A DNA stretch of 64,000 nt from Paludibacter jiangxiensis (GCA_945897785.1 CAMDGD010000002.1:24063-88062), one strand, 5' to 3'. Positions 8,408 to 18,911 are shown, numbered from the stretch's first letter. Made by a program: numbers and translations. The notes: generated by a model not told the origin, from the letters alone.

Positions 8408-9667
8408 CTAGTGCCATCCAAGCACTTTATTGTATATATCGCGTACTTTATATCCTGCTTTCTCCCAAGTAATTGTATTTACTTCAAATTGACCTTCGTT
8501 ATGCAAGCACTTATACATCGCCGGATATTTAACAATACTGTAAATAGCATCTGCCATGGCATCAATATCCCAGTAATCAATTTTGATGGCATTATTGAGT
8601 ATTTCTGCACAACCCGATTGCACAGAAACAATACTTGGTGTACCAACCTGCATTGCTTCCAAAGGGGAAATACCAAAAGGCTCAGAAACAGAAGGCATAA
8701 CATACACATCACTTTCTGCCAACATTTCGTGCACTTTATCTCCCCGTAAAAAACCGGTAAAATGAAACTTATCGGCAATATTTCTTTTAGCTACTAAATG
8801 AATCATTTGATTCATCATATCGCCACTTCCTGCCATTACAAAACGCACTCCATCGGTTTTTTCCAATACCCTTACAGCAGCCTCAACAAAATACTCAGGC
8901 CCTTTTTGCATGGTAATACGGCCTAAAAAAGTAACTACCTTATCTTTTCGTGGTGTTTTTTTAAACCGTTCTGCATTTTCTAAAGGTGACACAGCATTGT
9001 GTACCGTTGTAACTTTTGATGGGTGTTGATGGTATTTTTCTATAACTGTTTGACGAGTAAGATTACTAACAGTAATAATATGGTTAGCCTCATCCATACC
9101 TCTTTTTTCTATTGCATAAACATCCGGATTTACATTTCCACGACTACGGTCAAAATCTGTTGCATGCACATGTATTACTAGCGGTTTTCCCGAAATTTTT
9201 TTTGCAAAAATACCGGCAGGGTAGGTGAGCCAATCGTGCGAATGAATAATATCAAAATTTCCAGTATGAGCTATAACACTAGCTGAAGCCTCATAGTTGG
9301 ATATTTCTTCTAATAAGTTATTAGGATAAACACCTGAGAAGTTAATACAACCTAATTCATCTGTTTCTATACGACGAAAATCATATTTGATATGGTTACG
9401 ATAATAAAAGTATTCATCAGGATGCATCAATTTTCCAATACGATGATTTACATGATCCCAATTATTATCTTTCCAAACTACCGGAATACAGTTTGCACCA
9501 ATTATTTTCAAAAAACTAGTGTCTTCATCTCCATGTGGCTTAGGTATAACAAAGGTTATTTCCATATCGGGTTGCAAAGACATACCTTTAGTAAGCCCAT
9601 AACTTGCAGTACCTAATCCCCCTAAAATATGAGGAGGAAACTCCCAACCAAACATTAATGCTTTCAT
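8408..9667 (-). CDS. GT4 glycosyltransferase, glycogen synthase-like
   Basis: 419 residues, GT-B fold. The start MKALMFGWEFPPHILGGLGT holds the glycine-rich loop of GT4/GT5 enzymes; IIHSHDWLTYPAGIFAK is the HDW region; the C-domain carries TFLGRITMQKGPEYFVEA and the EPFGISPLEAMQ motif with both Glu residues of the E-x7-E signature. It should add glucosyl units to alpha-glucan or another glycan in the cytosol. Its place between a debranching enzyme and a GH57 protein supports glycogen metabolism. The exact donor cannot be read from sequence. Confidence 0.88.
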   Translation of the reverse strand: MKALMFGWEFPPHILGGLGTASYGLTKGMSLQPDMEITFVIPKPHGDEDTSFLKIIGANCIPVVWKDNNWDHVNHRIGKLMHPDEYFYYRNHIKYDFRRIETDELGCINFSGVYPNNLLEEISNYEASASVIAHTGNFDIIHSHDWLTYPAGIFAKKISGKPLVIHVHATDFDRSRGNVNPDVYAIEKRGMDEANHIITVSNLTRQTVIEKYHQHPSKVTTVHNAVSPLENAERFKKTPRKDKVVTFLGRITMQKGPEYFVEAAVRVLEKTDGVRFVMAGSGDMMNQMIHLVAKRNIADKFHFTGFLRGDKVHEMLAESDVYVMPSVSEPFGISPLEAMQVGTPSIVSVQSGCAEILNNAIKIDYWDIDAMADAIYSIVKYPAMYKCLHNEGQFEVNTITWEKAGYKVRDIYNKVLGWH

Positions 9668-9747
9668 GTATTTATTTCAGATTTAACTCCAGTTTTACCT
9701 TCGGTTCAGATTTCAAATTTCAGCTTACCTGGTGTATTACGCTAAAT

Positions 9748-11700
9748 TTAATTTTTTTCTTGTACTTCTTCAAATTGCTTTAGTACTTGTAACATCCGTA
9801 AAATCTCAGCTACATTCATAGCAAAAGACATTGCTCCATGGCCTTTAAAAGGAGGATTTCCGTCATATAATTCATTTAAGGTGCCTATACACAATTCACT
9901 CATTTCACTTTCAAAACCAATAATCCGCCGTTCCAAGAATGATAACCCACTCATTTTATACACCTTAAGGTAAGCTTCGGCAAATGAGCCCATCAACCAA
10001 GGCCACACAGTGCCATTGTGGTAATTGTAACTCCGACCAACTTCATCGCCTCTATATTCCGGTCGGTAAGAACCGCTTTTCGGACTCAAACTGCGTAAGC
10101 CTTTGGGTGTTAGTAATTCACGTGTTACAATATCTACTATTGATTTTTGTTGGACTTTATCTAGTGTTGAATAAGGCAAAGAAACAGCAAAAATCATATT
10201 TGGCCGAACCTCCCAATCACGGTAATTGTTAACAACAAAATCGTATAAGTATTTGCCATTCCAAAAAGTGCGTACAAAAGACTGTCGTGCAAACTCAGCC
10301 TGATAATTCAATACATCCGATTCATATTCATTAGAAGTATTGCGAGCCACTTCGGCCCCAAACTTAAGGGCATTATACCACAAGGCATTAATTTCTACCA
10401 AGCAACCAGTTCGCTGGGTGACCGGTTTTCCCCATGCCATTCCGTTCATCCAAGAGGCTGGTTTATCGTAGCCGTTTGTTTCTAACAAACCATCTTCAGA
10501 AAGAAATAAATTTGGGTGCTGCTGATTACGAATAAAGGCTAACACATCGAATAAAATGTTACCATATCGTTCCATCATATGGTTAATGGAAGTTGCCAGA
10601 GCATACTGTTGCAACGACCAAACAAACCAAAGTAACACATCGGGAGCATCTAATTCTTTGATGTGACTTTCGTGGTCTTGATGGCGAATAAATTTACCTA
10701 CCGCCTCAACAGCAGTTTGCATTATTCGTTCAAAAAAAGGTACATCATCAATTGCCAATGAAACGCCCGGTAAAGCTACAAACAAATCACGAGCTCGGCA
10801 TTTAAACCACGGGTATCCGGCCATCAAATAATGTCCATCTCCTATCTTATTATAAAATTGCTGTCCCGCATTCTTCAAACAATTAAAAAAATCCAAACGA
10901 GAAGTTCGCTTTGCCAGTTCTTCTGTATACATTTTTTTAAAATGAGCCGTATTTGCTTCAGAAACGCCCGCTGAGAAGAAAACACTTTCGCCTTTTTTTA
11001 TGGGCATCTCAAAATATCCGGGTACAAACAAATCTTCTTTAAAATCGTATCCCCGTTCTTGTTCCTTATAATATTCAATTCCTCTATACCAATCAGGCGT
11101 ACTTACGAACGCAACAGGTTTAGAAAACTGCATATATAAGGTAGGAAAATTTGGATATAAACAAGATGTTATGCCATTTTCAATTTCCTGAAAGGCAGTA
11201 TTTGCCTGACTATTCTCATGCGACAATTCATTTACGCTTCGAAAAGCCAATAAGGGATTAAAGCGCATGGTAACAGGTGAGCGCGCTTCCAATAAAGTAT
11301 ATTTAAGCAATATTCTGTTTTCGTGCGAAATAAAAATACGTTCTTTAGAAAAAACAACGCCTCCAACCCGATAAATAGTTTTGGCAACGGTCTCAATATT
11401 AAATTCGCGAATGTATTTATGTCCCTTAGGGCTATAATGATCGCCTTCAAATTTATGGATTCCCATGTGAAATTCGGCGCCGTGTTGAATTACTGTTTCA
11501 TCAAAAGACGAAAGCAATACAAAATTATCTTCACCCAATTCGGGCAATGGCACTACCAGTAAGCCGTGGTATTTTCTTGTATTGCAGTCAATTACGGTGG
11601 TTACGCTATACGCTCCCGATTTATTGACTCGCAACATCTCTTTGGTTAACGATTTTTCAAGGTTGATTAAAAGGGTCTTGTCGAAGTTTAAATAACTCAT
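9748..11700 (-). CDS. Glycogen debranching enzyme (amylo-alpha-1,6-glucosidase, GH133-type)
   Basis: 650 residues. An N-terminal beta-rich domain (TTVIDCNTRKYHGLLVVPLP) is followed by an (alpha/alpha)6 barrel with GYPWFKCRARDLFVALPGVS, ASWMNGMAWGKPVTQRTGCL, VEINALWYNAL and YNYHNGTVWPWLMGSFAEAY, all hallmarks of the bacterial amylo-alpha-1,6-glucosidase family. It removes alpha-1,6 branch points of glycogen in the cytosol. First gene of the three-gene operon with GT4 and GH57; 80 nt separate it from the GT4 gene. Confidence 0.93.
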   Translation of the reverse strand: MSYLNFDKTLLINLEKSLTKEMLRVNKSGAYSVTTVIDCNTRKYHGLLVVPLPELGEDNFVLLSSFDETVIQHGAEFHMGIHKFEGDHYSPKGHKYIREFNIETVAKTIYRVGGVVFSKERIFISHENRILLKYTLLEARSPVTMRFNPLLAFRSVNELSHENSQANTAFQEIENGITSCLYPNFPTLYMQFSKPVAFVSTPDWYRGIEYYKEQERGYDFKEDLFVPGYFEMPIKKGESVFFSAGVSEANTAHFKKMYTEELAKRTSRLDFFNCLKNAGQQFYNKIGDGHYLMAGYPWFKCRARDLFVALPGVSLAIDDVPFFERIMQTAVEAVGKFIRHQDHESHIKELDAPDVLLWFVWSLQQYALATSINHMMERYGNILFDVLAFIRNQQHPNLFLSEDGLLETNGYDKPASWMNGMAWGKPVTQRTGCLVEINALWYNALKFGAEVARNTSNEYESDVLNYQAEFARQSFVRTFWNGKYLYDFVVNNYRDWEVRPNMIFAVSLPYSTLDKVQQKSIVDIVTRELLTPKGLRSLSPKSGSYRPEYRGDEVGRSYNYHNGTVWPWLMGSFAEAYLKVYKMSGLSFLERRIIGFESEMSELCIGTLNELYDGNPPFKGHGAMSFAMNVAEILRMLQVLKQFEEVQEKN

Positions 11701-11843
11701 AATTTACACGGGAACTAAAGGGTATGAAAGAAAGTTCGCAATTTAATAAATTGTTTTATAAGTTTACCAATAATAATTAAAAAAAAATACAGCTATTTAT
11801 AAAATGATAAAATCGTTATCATGTTTATGGTAGGGCTTTTTAC

Positions 11844-11890
11844 AAAAAAAAGAGAGAATAGCACACGAAGTGAATTCTCTCTTTTTTTTT
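11844..11890 (-). terminator. Terminator of rplS
   Basis: AAAAAAAAGAGAGAAT pairs with ATTCTCTCTTTTTTTTT around a loop of about 13 nt, giving on the minus strand a stem ending in a T run about 20 nt after the rplS stop. The A-run on the other side would also let it act on the plus strand. Confidence 0.85.
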
Positions 11891-11905
11891 GTAAAAAATA
11901 TCTTT

Positions 11906-12253
11906 TTAATATCTTTTTTCTTTGATACGGGCTTTCTTACCGGTTAAGCCACGCAAATAATATAATTTTGCACGACGCACCTTACCTACTTTGTTTACAG
12001 TAATAGATTCAATAAAAGGAGAATCTAAAGGAAAAATCCGCTCTACACCCACATTATCCGATATTTTACGAACAGTAAATCGTTTGGTGTTTAGGTGACC
12101 GGAAATTTTAATTACCACCCCGCGGTACTGTTGAACACGCTCTTTGTTACCCTCGATAATACGATAAGCAACCGTAATAGTGTCTCCACTTTTAAAAATC
12201 GGGTGCGTTTTTTCTGTAGCAAATGACTGCTCAGCAACTTTAAGTAAATCCAT
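11906..12253 (-). CDS. rplS: 50S ribosomal protein L19
   Basis: 115 residues, the normal length. [20 protein letters not shown] and [26 protein letters not shown] and [19 protein letters not shown] are the typical L19 segments; it lies at the 30S-50S interface. Monocistronic here, with a clear promoter 90 nt upstream and its own terminator. Confidence 0.97.
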   Translation of the reverse strand: MDLLKVAEQSFATEKTHPIFKSGDTITVAYRIIEGNKERVQQYRGVVIKISGHLNTKRFTVRKISDNVGVERIFPLDSPFIESITVNKVGKVRRAKLYYLRGLTGKKARIKEKRY

Positions 12254-12339
12254 TTTTTATAGTATAAAATTGAACAACATTATGAGCAACAATACACAGA
12301 CCTCTCTTAATTCTGTCAGCGGTTACCCAAAACGGAGCG

Positions 12340-12369
12340 CAAATTTAGGTAATTTTTTTTGCACCACAA
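12340..12369 (-). promoter_or_regulatory. rplS promoter (TTG-N19-TAAATTTG)
   Basis: On the minus strand a TTG (12367-12369) is followed 19 nt later by TAAATTTG (12340-12347), an exact match to the Bacteroidota -7 consensus TAnnTTTG with the usual spacing. The predicted leader of rplS is about 80 nt. Confidence 0.7.
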
Positions 12370-12704
12370 TAAGTTTCAACTAAAAATGTTATTCGTGGCT
12401 CATTCTTTTGCAAATAAACGACTTTACCTTATAAAGTTTATAAGACTCAAATATGGCTAAACAAGGGTTTTTATTTTTTATTTTTTATCTTTGAGCGATG
12501 AAAAAAAATAAAAAACTGTTTGTATTTTACAAGAAAAAGATTTGATAGATAAAACGAGCTATCTTTTCTGACTACAATTTTGATAATAGTGGGCTATATG
12601 AAAAGAATGTTGGTCAAATAATGAGTCGTTCTAGGTTCAACTATTTCGCAGGAAAATTTTTAACAGTTTCTACTATTACCTCAACGATTAAACACACCCT
12701 ATTG
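12370..12704. other. Intergenic region between rplS promoter and the GH3 gene
   Basis: About 330 bp. A TATCTTTG octamer at 12486-12493 (plus strand) fits the -7 consensus and may start the GH3-fusion transcript, but no good -33 box is visible. The 28 codons from 12621 that the ORF track adds to the GH3 gene fall in this leader. Confidence 0.4.
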
Positions 12705-15632
12705 ATGACAGTTCGAAAAAAAATATTTTTAATACTTATCTCTGCGTTATTATGCTTTACAGGCAAGCTTTGGGCAAACGACAAAACAGCCTGTAATTTG
12801 TGGGTAGATTCGGTTTTTAACACCTTAACTACCGACGAACGGATTGGTCAATTATTAATGTATAACAGTCCGGCACAACTAAACTCAAAAAATGTAAATG
12901 CTTTATTAAATGCAATAAACGAGCAATACATTGGCGGATTGTTATTTTGGTCGGGAACAATAAAAGAGCAAGCCGAACTAACTAATGTAGCTCAAGCAAG
13001 TTCCAAAGTGCCAATTATGGTAGCTATGGATGGCGAATGGGGTTTATCTATGCGCTTAAAAGATGGTTTACGGTATCCTCGAAAAACTAGCTTAAGTGCG
13101 TTAAGCAACGAAACACTTATTTACGAACTTGGGGTTGAAATTGGCCGTCAGTGCAACGAATTAGGTATTCATATTTCATTTGACCCTGTTCTTGATGTTA
13201 ACCTTAATCCGGAAAATCCGGTTATTAACACCCGCTCTTTTGGCGATAATGCCGAAGATATAAGTCGGAAAGCCTCACTTTTTGTTCAAGGACTAGAAAA
13301 CAGGAAAATAATGTCTGTAGGAAAACATTTTCCGGGACATGGAGACACCTCACAGGATTCGCACCATGAATTAGCTGTTGTAACACACGACTCGATTACT
13401 TTGCAAAATATCGACCTGCTTCCATTTAAACAATTGATTCAAGAAGGTATGCCCGGAGTAATGATAGGGCATATTGCAGTACCGGCTATTGACTCTAGCA
13501 ACACCCCTGCGTCACTTTCGCCTATAATTACAACCACATTATTAAAAGACAACTTGCAATTTAAGGGACTGGTTTTTACCGATGCCATGAAAATGAAAGG
13601 AGTAAGTAATCAAAAAGATGCTTGCGTTAGAGCTCTTTTGGCCGGAAACGATGTTATTCTTGACCCTGACAACATTAAGCTAGCCTTTGATGAAATAAAA
13701 AAAGCTATAAAAGATAGTGTTATCTCACTTGAACTTATAAACGAAAAATGTAAAAAAGTACTTACATACAAATACTTATACGGAGTAACTAAATTTACGC
13801 CGATTGATACTACGAACTTAGAAAAAAGAATTAATACCCCGCAAGCCCAATTAATACAAGATAAAATCGCCAAACAAAGCATAACGGTAGCAAAAAACAA
13901 CAACCAAATACTACCAATAAAAAAGGTAAAAGACCAACAAATTAGCATCGTTTCCATAGGTACAACAAAGCATACCGATTTTTTGTCAACTTGTGCATTG
14001 TACGCAAGTACTACCAATCATTACCTGCACAATACAACTAATAAAAGCACATTCGACAGTATCATCAACATAATTGATTCAAGCAACTGCGTAATTATTG
14101 CCTTACACAACACCCAGCTTCCCGACAGCCTATTGGCAAATATTGGCAACAGAAAAAAAACAATACTGATAAGCTTTATAAATACTTATCAGCTAAAAAA
14201 CTATCCTTTATCTATAGCAAATGCCGATGCTATCATTGTGGCTTACGAAAACATGCCTTTGATGCAAGATGCTGCTGCTCAAGTATTATTTGGCGGATTC
14301 ACAGCCAGCGGAAAGCTACCTGTAAACAGTGTAGAGGAGCTACAAAAAGGTCAAGGCTATATTACTCCAAAAACCCGTTTAGGGTACGCTACGCCGGAGC
14401 TTGCAGGGATGAATAGTGTAATACTAGAAAGCATAGACACCATTGCACTAAATGCCATCGAGAAAATGGCTACTCCGGGTTGCCAAATATTAATAGCCAA
14501 AAAGGGAACCGTGGTTTACCACAAGTCATTTGGGCACCACGACTACACAAAACAACAAGCAGTAAAAAATTCAGATACTTACGATCTGGCATCCATTACC
14601 AAAGTAGCGGCAACCCTGCCGGTAATTATGCAATTATACGATAAAGGGAAAGTCAATCTAGAAAAGAGAATCAGTCATTATTTACCTGAACTAAAGCACA
14701 GCAACAAAAAAAATTGTACTGCTTATGAACTGCTAACCCATCAAGCCGGACTAAAACCGTTTATCCCTTTTTACCAAGTAGCTATCGATTTGAAGGCTTT
14801 CGATAATAAATTGATACAAAGAAAAAAAGATTGTCAATACTCCATCCAGGTTGATGAAAAATATTACGGGTTAAACAATTTATCCTTTAAACCCGGTTTT
14901 ATAAGTTCTTGTGCAGACCCAAGCCGCCAATTACAAATAGCAGATAGCCTCTGGGTAATAAATGCTTTTAAAGACAGTATTTGGAATGCTATAGTGGAGT
15001 CGCCTTTAGGTGAGAAAAAATACCTATACAGCGATTTAAGTTTTCTGATGTTGCAAAGAATGGCTGAAGAAATTTCAGAAAAGCCATTAGAAAAATTGGT
15101 AAAAGACAATTTCTACCAAGCCCTAGGCGCAAGCACTACTGGATATAAACCTTTGGAGCGACTATCAGTAACCGACATTGTGCCAACTGCCTGCGATTCA
15201 TTTCTACGCAAACAATGCTTGCGCGGATATGTACACGATCAAAACGCAGCATTTATGGGCGGTGTTGCCGGTCACGCAGGTCTTTTTAGCAATAGCAACG
15301 ACTTAGCTAAATTATTTCAGATGATAGTAAACGGAGGTGAATATGGCGACAATCGATTTTTCTCTGAAAAAACAAGCACTTACTTCACAACAGAAAAAAG
15401 TCCGATTAGTCGCAGAGGGCTAGGATTTGACCGCTACGAAACAGCCGATGGGCATATTCTTTACGGACACAATGGCTTTACAGGAACTTGTGTTTGGATA
15501 GACCCCAAGCAAGAAATTGTGTATATCTTTTTATCGAACCGCGTACACCCCGATAGTTGGAATAAAAAACTAATGAAAATGGATGTGCGAACACGAATTA
15601 TTGAGAAAATTTATCAAGCAATACTTCCGTAA
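12705..15632 (+). CDS. Secreted GH3 glycosidase fused to a beta-lactamase-fold serine hydrolase
   Basis: 975 residues from ATG 12705, chosen because it opens a signal peptide (MTVRKKIFLILISALLCFTG); the longer ORF start at 12621 would put 28 residues before it. Residues about 25-350 are a NagZ-like GH3 domain: GKHFPGHGDTSQDSHHELAV carries the His-Asp pair, and GLVFTDAMKMKGV has the nucleophile Asp. A GH3 C-terminal domain follows. From about residue 590 a class-C beta-lactamase-like domain has ASITK (S-x-x-K), YSD in place of YSN, and YGHNGFTGT (HxG). Likely role: beta-N-acetylglucosaminidase plus esterase/peptidase acting on peptidoglycan fragments in the periplasm. The fusion is known in Bacteroidota; the combined substrate is not proven. 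Confidence 0.87.
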   Translation: MTVRKKIFLILISALLCFTGKLWANDKTACNLWVDSVFNTLTTDERIGQLLMYNSPAQLNSKNVNALLNAINEQYIGGLLFWSGTIKEQAELTNVAQASSKVPIMVAMDGEWGLSMRLKDGLRYPRKTSLSALSNETLIYELGVEIGRQCNELGIHISFDPVLDVNLNPENPVINTRSFGDNAEDISRKASLFVQGLENRKIMSVGKHFPGHGDTSQDSHHELAVVTHDSITLQNIDLLPFKQLIQEGMPGVMIGHIAVPAIDSSNTPASLSPIITTTLLKDNLQFKGLVFTDAMKMKGVSNQKDACVRALLAGNDVILDPDNIKLAFDEIKKAIKDSVISLELINEKCKKVLTYKYLYGVTKFTPIDTTNLEKRINTPQAQLIQDKIAKQSITVAKNNNQILPIKKVKDQQISIVSIGTTKHTDFLSTCALYASTTNHYLHNTTNKSTFDSIINIIDSSNCVIIALHNTQLPDSLLANIGNRKKTILISFINTYQLKNYPLSIANADAIIVAYENMPLMQDAAAQVLFGGFTASGKLPVNSVEELQKGQGYITPKTRLGYATPELAGMNSVILESIDTIALNAIEKMATPGCQILIAKKGTVVYHKSFGHHDYTKQQAVKNSDTYDLASITKVAATLPVIMQLYDKGKVNLEKRISHYLPELKHSNKKNCTAYELLTHQAGLKPFIPFYQVAIDLKAFDNKLIQRKKDCQYSIQVDEKYYGLNNLSFKPGFISSCADPSRQLQIADSLWVINAFKDSIWNAIVESPLGEKKYLYSDLSFLMLQRMAEEISEKPLEKLVKDNFYQALGASTTGYKPLERLSVTDIVPTACDSFLRKQCLRGYVHDQNAAFMGGVAGHAGLFSNSNDLAKLFQMIVNGGEYGDNRFFSEKTSTYFTTEKSPISRRGLGFDRYETADGHILYGHNGFTGTCVWIDPKQEIVYIFLSNRVHPDSWNKKLMKMDVRTRIIEKIYQAILP

Positions 15633-15646
15633 GTGTTAAAAATCAC

Positions 15647-17911
15647 TTAGCCATTATTAGCTGTTTCGTCTATCCGTAACACAGAATTTACCGCTTTAAT
15701 TTTTAAAATGCGCATACACAAGTCATTCACTTGTTGCGTGCTGTGGACACTAATTTGAAAACGACCTTCGAAAATACCGTCTTTACTCTCCAAATTTATT
15801 CTCTGAATATTTACTTCCAAATCTTCCGATATCACTTTGATTATTTGCGAAAGTACGCCTTGCGTATCAATGCCTTTTATCTCCAGAATGGCAGGGAAAG
15901 AGAAAATTTGTTTACTTACCCACTGAGCCGAGACAATACGCTCACCGTAGTTAGTTTTCAATTTAGTTGCTACAGCACACTGCCTCTTGTGTAAGGTAAT
16001 TTTACCATCGTCATTTATATAACCCAACACATCGTCTCCCGGAATCGGGTTACAACAATCGGCAATAACATATAACTCGTCCTTATTATCGTCAGTTAAC
16101 TCAATAGTTTTTTTTCTGTCAATAATCGGTTTTTGTGCAATAGCATCTAAGTCTTCATCATTGGCTTTTAACTCTTGTCTTCTAGGATTTAAAAACTGGT
16201 TTTTCCAGTAACTCATCCATTTAGACCCTGTTTTTTGCTTAAATACCTTCTTATCAATTTCCTCTAAACTAAGTAATTCCTTGCCTAAATCGTAGAATAA
16301 ATCTTTGCGGTTTTTTAACTTAAAGTAGAGCATCAATTGATCTAAACTTTCATCATCATTGGGAATTTTCATCTTCTGAAAATACGCATCCAATATCATT
16401 TTTCCGTTAGAAATGTAGCTTCGGGTTTCTTTTTTAAATACTTCTTTAAGCTTTGTTTTTGCTCTTGCTGTAGATACAAAGTTCAACCATTCAGGCTGGG
16501 GAGTCTGCTTTTTAGAAGTTAACACTTCTATTTGATCGCCACTATTTAACACATGGCTCAAGGGTTCTAATTTATAATTTACCTTCGCACCTATACATTG
16601 AAACCCTAAATCGGTATGCAAATAAAAGGCAAAATCTAACGCTGTTGAACCTTGTGGCATAGTTTTAATTTCACCTTTAGGGGTAAAAACAAATATTTCT
16701 GTAGCAAAAAGATTCAGTTTAAAAGTATCTAAAAAATCGATGGCATTGGTTTCAGGATCTTCAAAAACTTCTTTAATTGTTTTTAGCCAATTGTCTAATT
16801 CCGTTTCAGTAGGATTTTCGCCGGTTTTATATTTCCAATGTGCCGAAAGTCCTTTCTCAGCAATTTCATGCATCCGTTCGCTTCGAATTTGTACTTCGAT
16901 CCAGATACCTTCCGGACCCATTACGGTAACATGTAATGCTTCGTATCCATTTGCTTTTGGCGTACTTACCCAGTCTCTAATTCTTTCAGGATGAGGTCTA
17001 TAATGACTTGTTACCGCAGAATACACCATCCATGACTGGTTTTTCTCTTCAATATCGTACCGAGTTCTAAAAACAATACGAACGGCCAACAAATCGTATA
17101 CATCTTCGAAGGGGATATTTTTATTTTTCATCTTATTCCAAATAGATGAAATACTCTTTACCCGCATTTCGATGTCGTATTCATAATTCATCAACTGCAA
17201 CTGGTTTTCAATTGGTTTTACAAAACGAGCATATACCTCTTGCCGCTGTGTTTCTCCTTCAAATAATTTATTTTTTAGTTGTTGATATATTTCCGGATGT
17301 TCGAACTTCAAACTAAGATCCTCAAGTTCTGTTTTTATCTTATGCAAACCTAAACGATAGGCTAATGGAGCATAAATATAGGTGGTTTCGCCGGCAATTT
17401 TGTACTGCTTAGCAGGAGGCATGGAGCTAAGCGTACGCATATTGTGTAGTCGGTCAGCAATTTTTATCATAATTACGCGCACATCCTCTGAGATAGTAAG
17501 CAATAACTTTCTAAAGTTTTCTGCCTGCGTAGAGGCTTGTTCGCCAAATACCCCACCGGATATTTTAGTAAGCCCATCCACAATAGTAGCAATCTTATCG
17601 CCAAAAAGATTGCGGATATCCTCTACCGTGTAATCGGTATCTTCAACAACATCGTGCAACAAGGAAGCACACACCGAGGTAGTTCCCAAACCTATTTCTT
17701 TTACCACAATGCGCGCTACAGAAATAGGGTGTATCATATACGGTTCACCGGAACGACGACGTGATCCCTCGTGCGCTTTTGCAGCAAAATGGAAAGCCCT
17801 ATCTACCAACTCGTAATTTAGATTGCGAACCGAGCTCTTGTATTCTTCTATCAAAAACCAGTATTCTTGTTTGATTAAATCATCATCCGATATGTGAGCT
17901 TGTTCCTCCAT
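15647..17911 (-). CDS. Bifunctional (p)ppGpp synthetase/hydrolase (RelA/SpoT, Rsh)
   Basis: 754 residues. HD hydrolase domain: ASLLHDVVEDTDYTVEDI and IKIADRLHNMRTLSS with the HD and ED residues present. Synthetase domain: RVKSISSIWNKM, VYDLLAVRIVF with its conserved Asp, and EVQIRSERMHEIAEKGLSAH. TGS domain at about 400-460 (FVFTPKGEIKTMPQGSTALDF) and C-terminal ACT domain. Both active centres look intact, so it should make and destroy the stringent-response alarmone. It overlaps nothing and converges on the GH3-fusion gene 14 nt away. Confidence 0.94.
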   Translation of the reverse strand: MEEQAHISDDDLIKQEYWFLIEEYKSSVRNLNYELVDRAFHFAAKAHEGSRRRSGEPYMIHPISVARIVVKEIGLGTTSVCASLLHDVVEDTDYTVEDIRNLFGDKIATIVDGLTKISGGVFGEQASTQAENFRKLLLTISEDVRVIMIKIADRLHNMRTLSSMPPAKQYKIAGETTYIYAPLAYRLGLHKIKTELEDLSLKFEHPEIYQQLKNKLFEGETQRQEVYARFVKPIENQLQLMNYEYDIEMRVKSISSIWNKMKNKNIPFEDVYDLLAVRIVFRTRYDIEEKNQSWMVYSAVTSHYRPHPERIRDWVSTPKANGYEALHVTVMGPEGIWIEVQIRSERMHEIAEKGLSAHWKYKTGENPTETELDNWLKTIKEVFEDPETNAIDFLDTFKLNLFATEIFVFTPKGEIKTMPQGSTALDFAFYLHTDLGFQCIGAKVNYKLEPLSHVLNSGDQIEVLTSKKQTPQPEWLNFVSTARAKTKLKEVFKKETRSYISNGKMILDAYFQKMKIPNDDESLDQLMLYFKLKNRKDLFYDLGKELLSLEEIDKKVFKQKTGSKWMSYWKNQFLNPRRQELKANDEDLDAIAQKPIIDRKKTIELTDDNKDELYVIADCCNPIPGDDVLGYINDDGKITLHKRQCAVATKLKTNYGERIVSAQWVSKQIFSFPAILEIKGIDTQGVLSQIIKVISEDLEVNIQRINLESKDGIFEGRFQISVHSTQQVNDLCMRILKIKAVNSVLRIDETANNG

Positions 17912-17942
17912 AGTTTTTTTTACATATAATAATTACGAAACA

Positions 17943-18911
17943 TCAATCAAAAACTTGTGCACAGTTATTTGTGTACTGTAACATTTCATCGTATTCGGCA
18001 GGTGATAAATCTTTGAAATAATAATTGATAGGATTTACCGGTTTTCCCTTATAATGCACTTCGTAATGTAAATGCGGACCTGTGGACTTGCCACTATTAC
18101 CTACAAAACCAATCACTTCTCCTCTGTTTACCTTAACGCCTTTGTTTTTTACAATCTTATGCATATGCGCATAAAGTGTTTGGTAATTAAAGCCATGATT
18201 TATTATAACACAATTGCCATACCCTTGTTTCCAGCCGGCAAAAACAACCACCCCATTACCGGTAGCAAAAATTTTGGTGCCAATAGGAGCCGTAAAATCC
18301 ATGCCAGCATGAAATTTTCGGGTATGATAAATTGGGTCGATACGCATGCCATACCCTGAGGCCATCCGTTTTAAGTTTTTATTAAACACCGGCTGAATTG
18401 CAGGAATATTTTGCAACCTTTCTTCGTTTGTTTTAGCTAAACGAACAATCTCATCAAACGATTTTGATTGAATATATAACTGTCGGCTTAACTCCGTTGC
18501 TTTTTGCGTAGTATTTAGTACAATTTGCGAGTTGGTAAATTCGCGAATATAATCGTAACGGTTGGTTCCTCCATAGCTTCCTTTTCGTACCGAAACAGGA
18601 ATTGGTTCTGCCTGAAAAATTACCCGATACAAATTATTATCGCGCTGTTGTAAATCAGACAACACTGCTTCTAATTGATTGTATTGCCTATTTAAAATAC
18701 GATACTGCGCCCGTATATTACTGTTTTCTGTTCGTAAATTTTTTTGGTACGGCGACTCAACCGTAAAAACAAAAAATAAAAAGAAAATGATTCCTAAAAA
18801 GAAACTGGTAAAAAAATGCAACAATATCCGCTTAAACCTTCCTTTAAAAGAAGTGTCCACTTTCTCATAATTAAGGGTTTCCGGATTAAAGTAGTATTTT
18901 ATTTTTCCCAT
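17943..18911 (-). CDS. M23 family metallopeptidase (LytM-type), membrane anchored
   Basis: 322 residues from ATG 18911 (MGKIKYYFNPETLNYEKVDT). The longer ORF (to 19037) runs through a TACTTTTG promoter box, so its first 42 codons are rejected. One membrane helix at about 29-52, a coiled coil (about 60-110), then an LytM domain with HAGMDFTAPIGTKI and GPHLHYEVHYKG, which supply the zinc ligands H-x3-D and HxH. Likely a D,D-endopeptidase or amidase activator working on peptidoglycan in the periplasm. It is 31 nt upstream of rsh on the same strand. Confidence 0.9.
   Translation of the reverse strand: MGKIKYYFNPETLNYEKVDTSFKGRFKRILLHFFTSFFLGIIFFLFFVFTVESPYQKNLRTENSNIRAQYRILNRQYNQLEAVLSDLQQRDNNLYRVIFQAEPIPVSVRKGSYGGTNRYDYIREFTNSQIVLNTTQKATELSRQLYIQSKSFDEIVRLAKTNEERLQNIPAIQPVFNKNLKRMASGYGMRIDPIYHTRKFHAGMDFTAPIGTKIFATGNGVVVFAGWKQGYGNCVIINHGFNYQTLYAHMHKIVKNKGVKVNRGEVIGFVGNSGKSTGPHLHYEVHYKGKPVNPINYYFKDLSPAEYDEMLQYTNNCAQVFD

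Noticed and set aside
12498-12545. 15-codon ORF (MKKNKKLFVFYKKKI) as a leader peptide
   Set aside because: It begins 5 nt after a putative -7 box, so its start codon would precede the transcription start.
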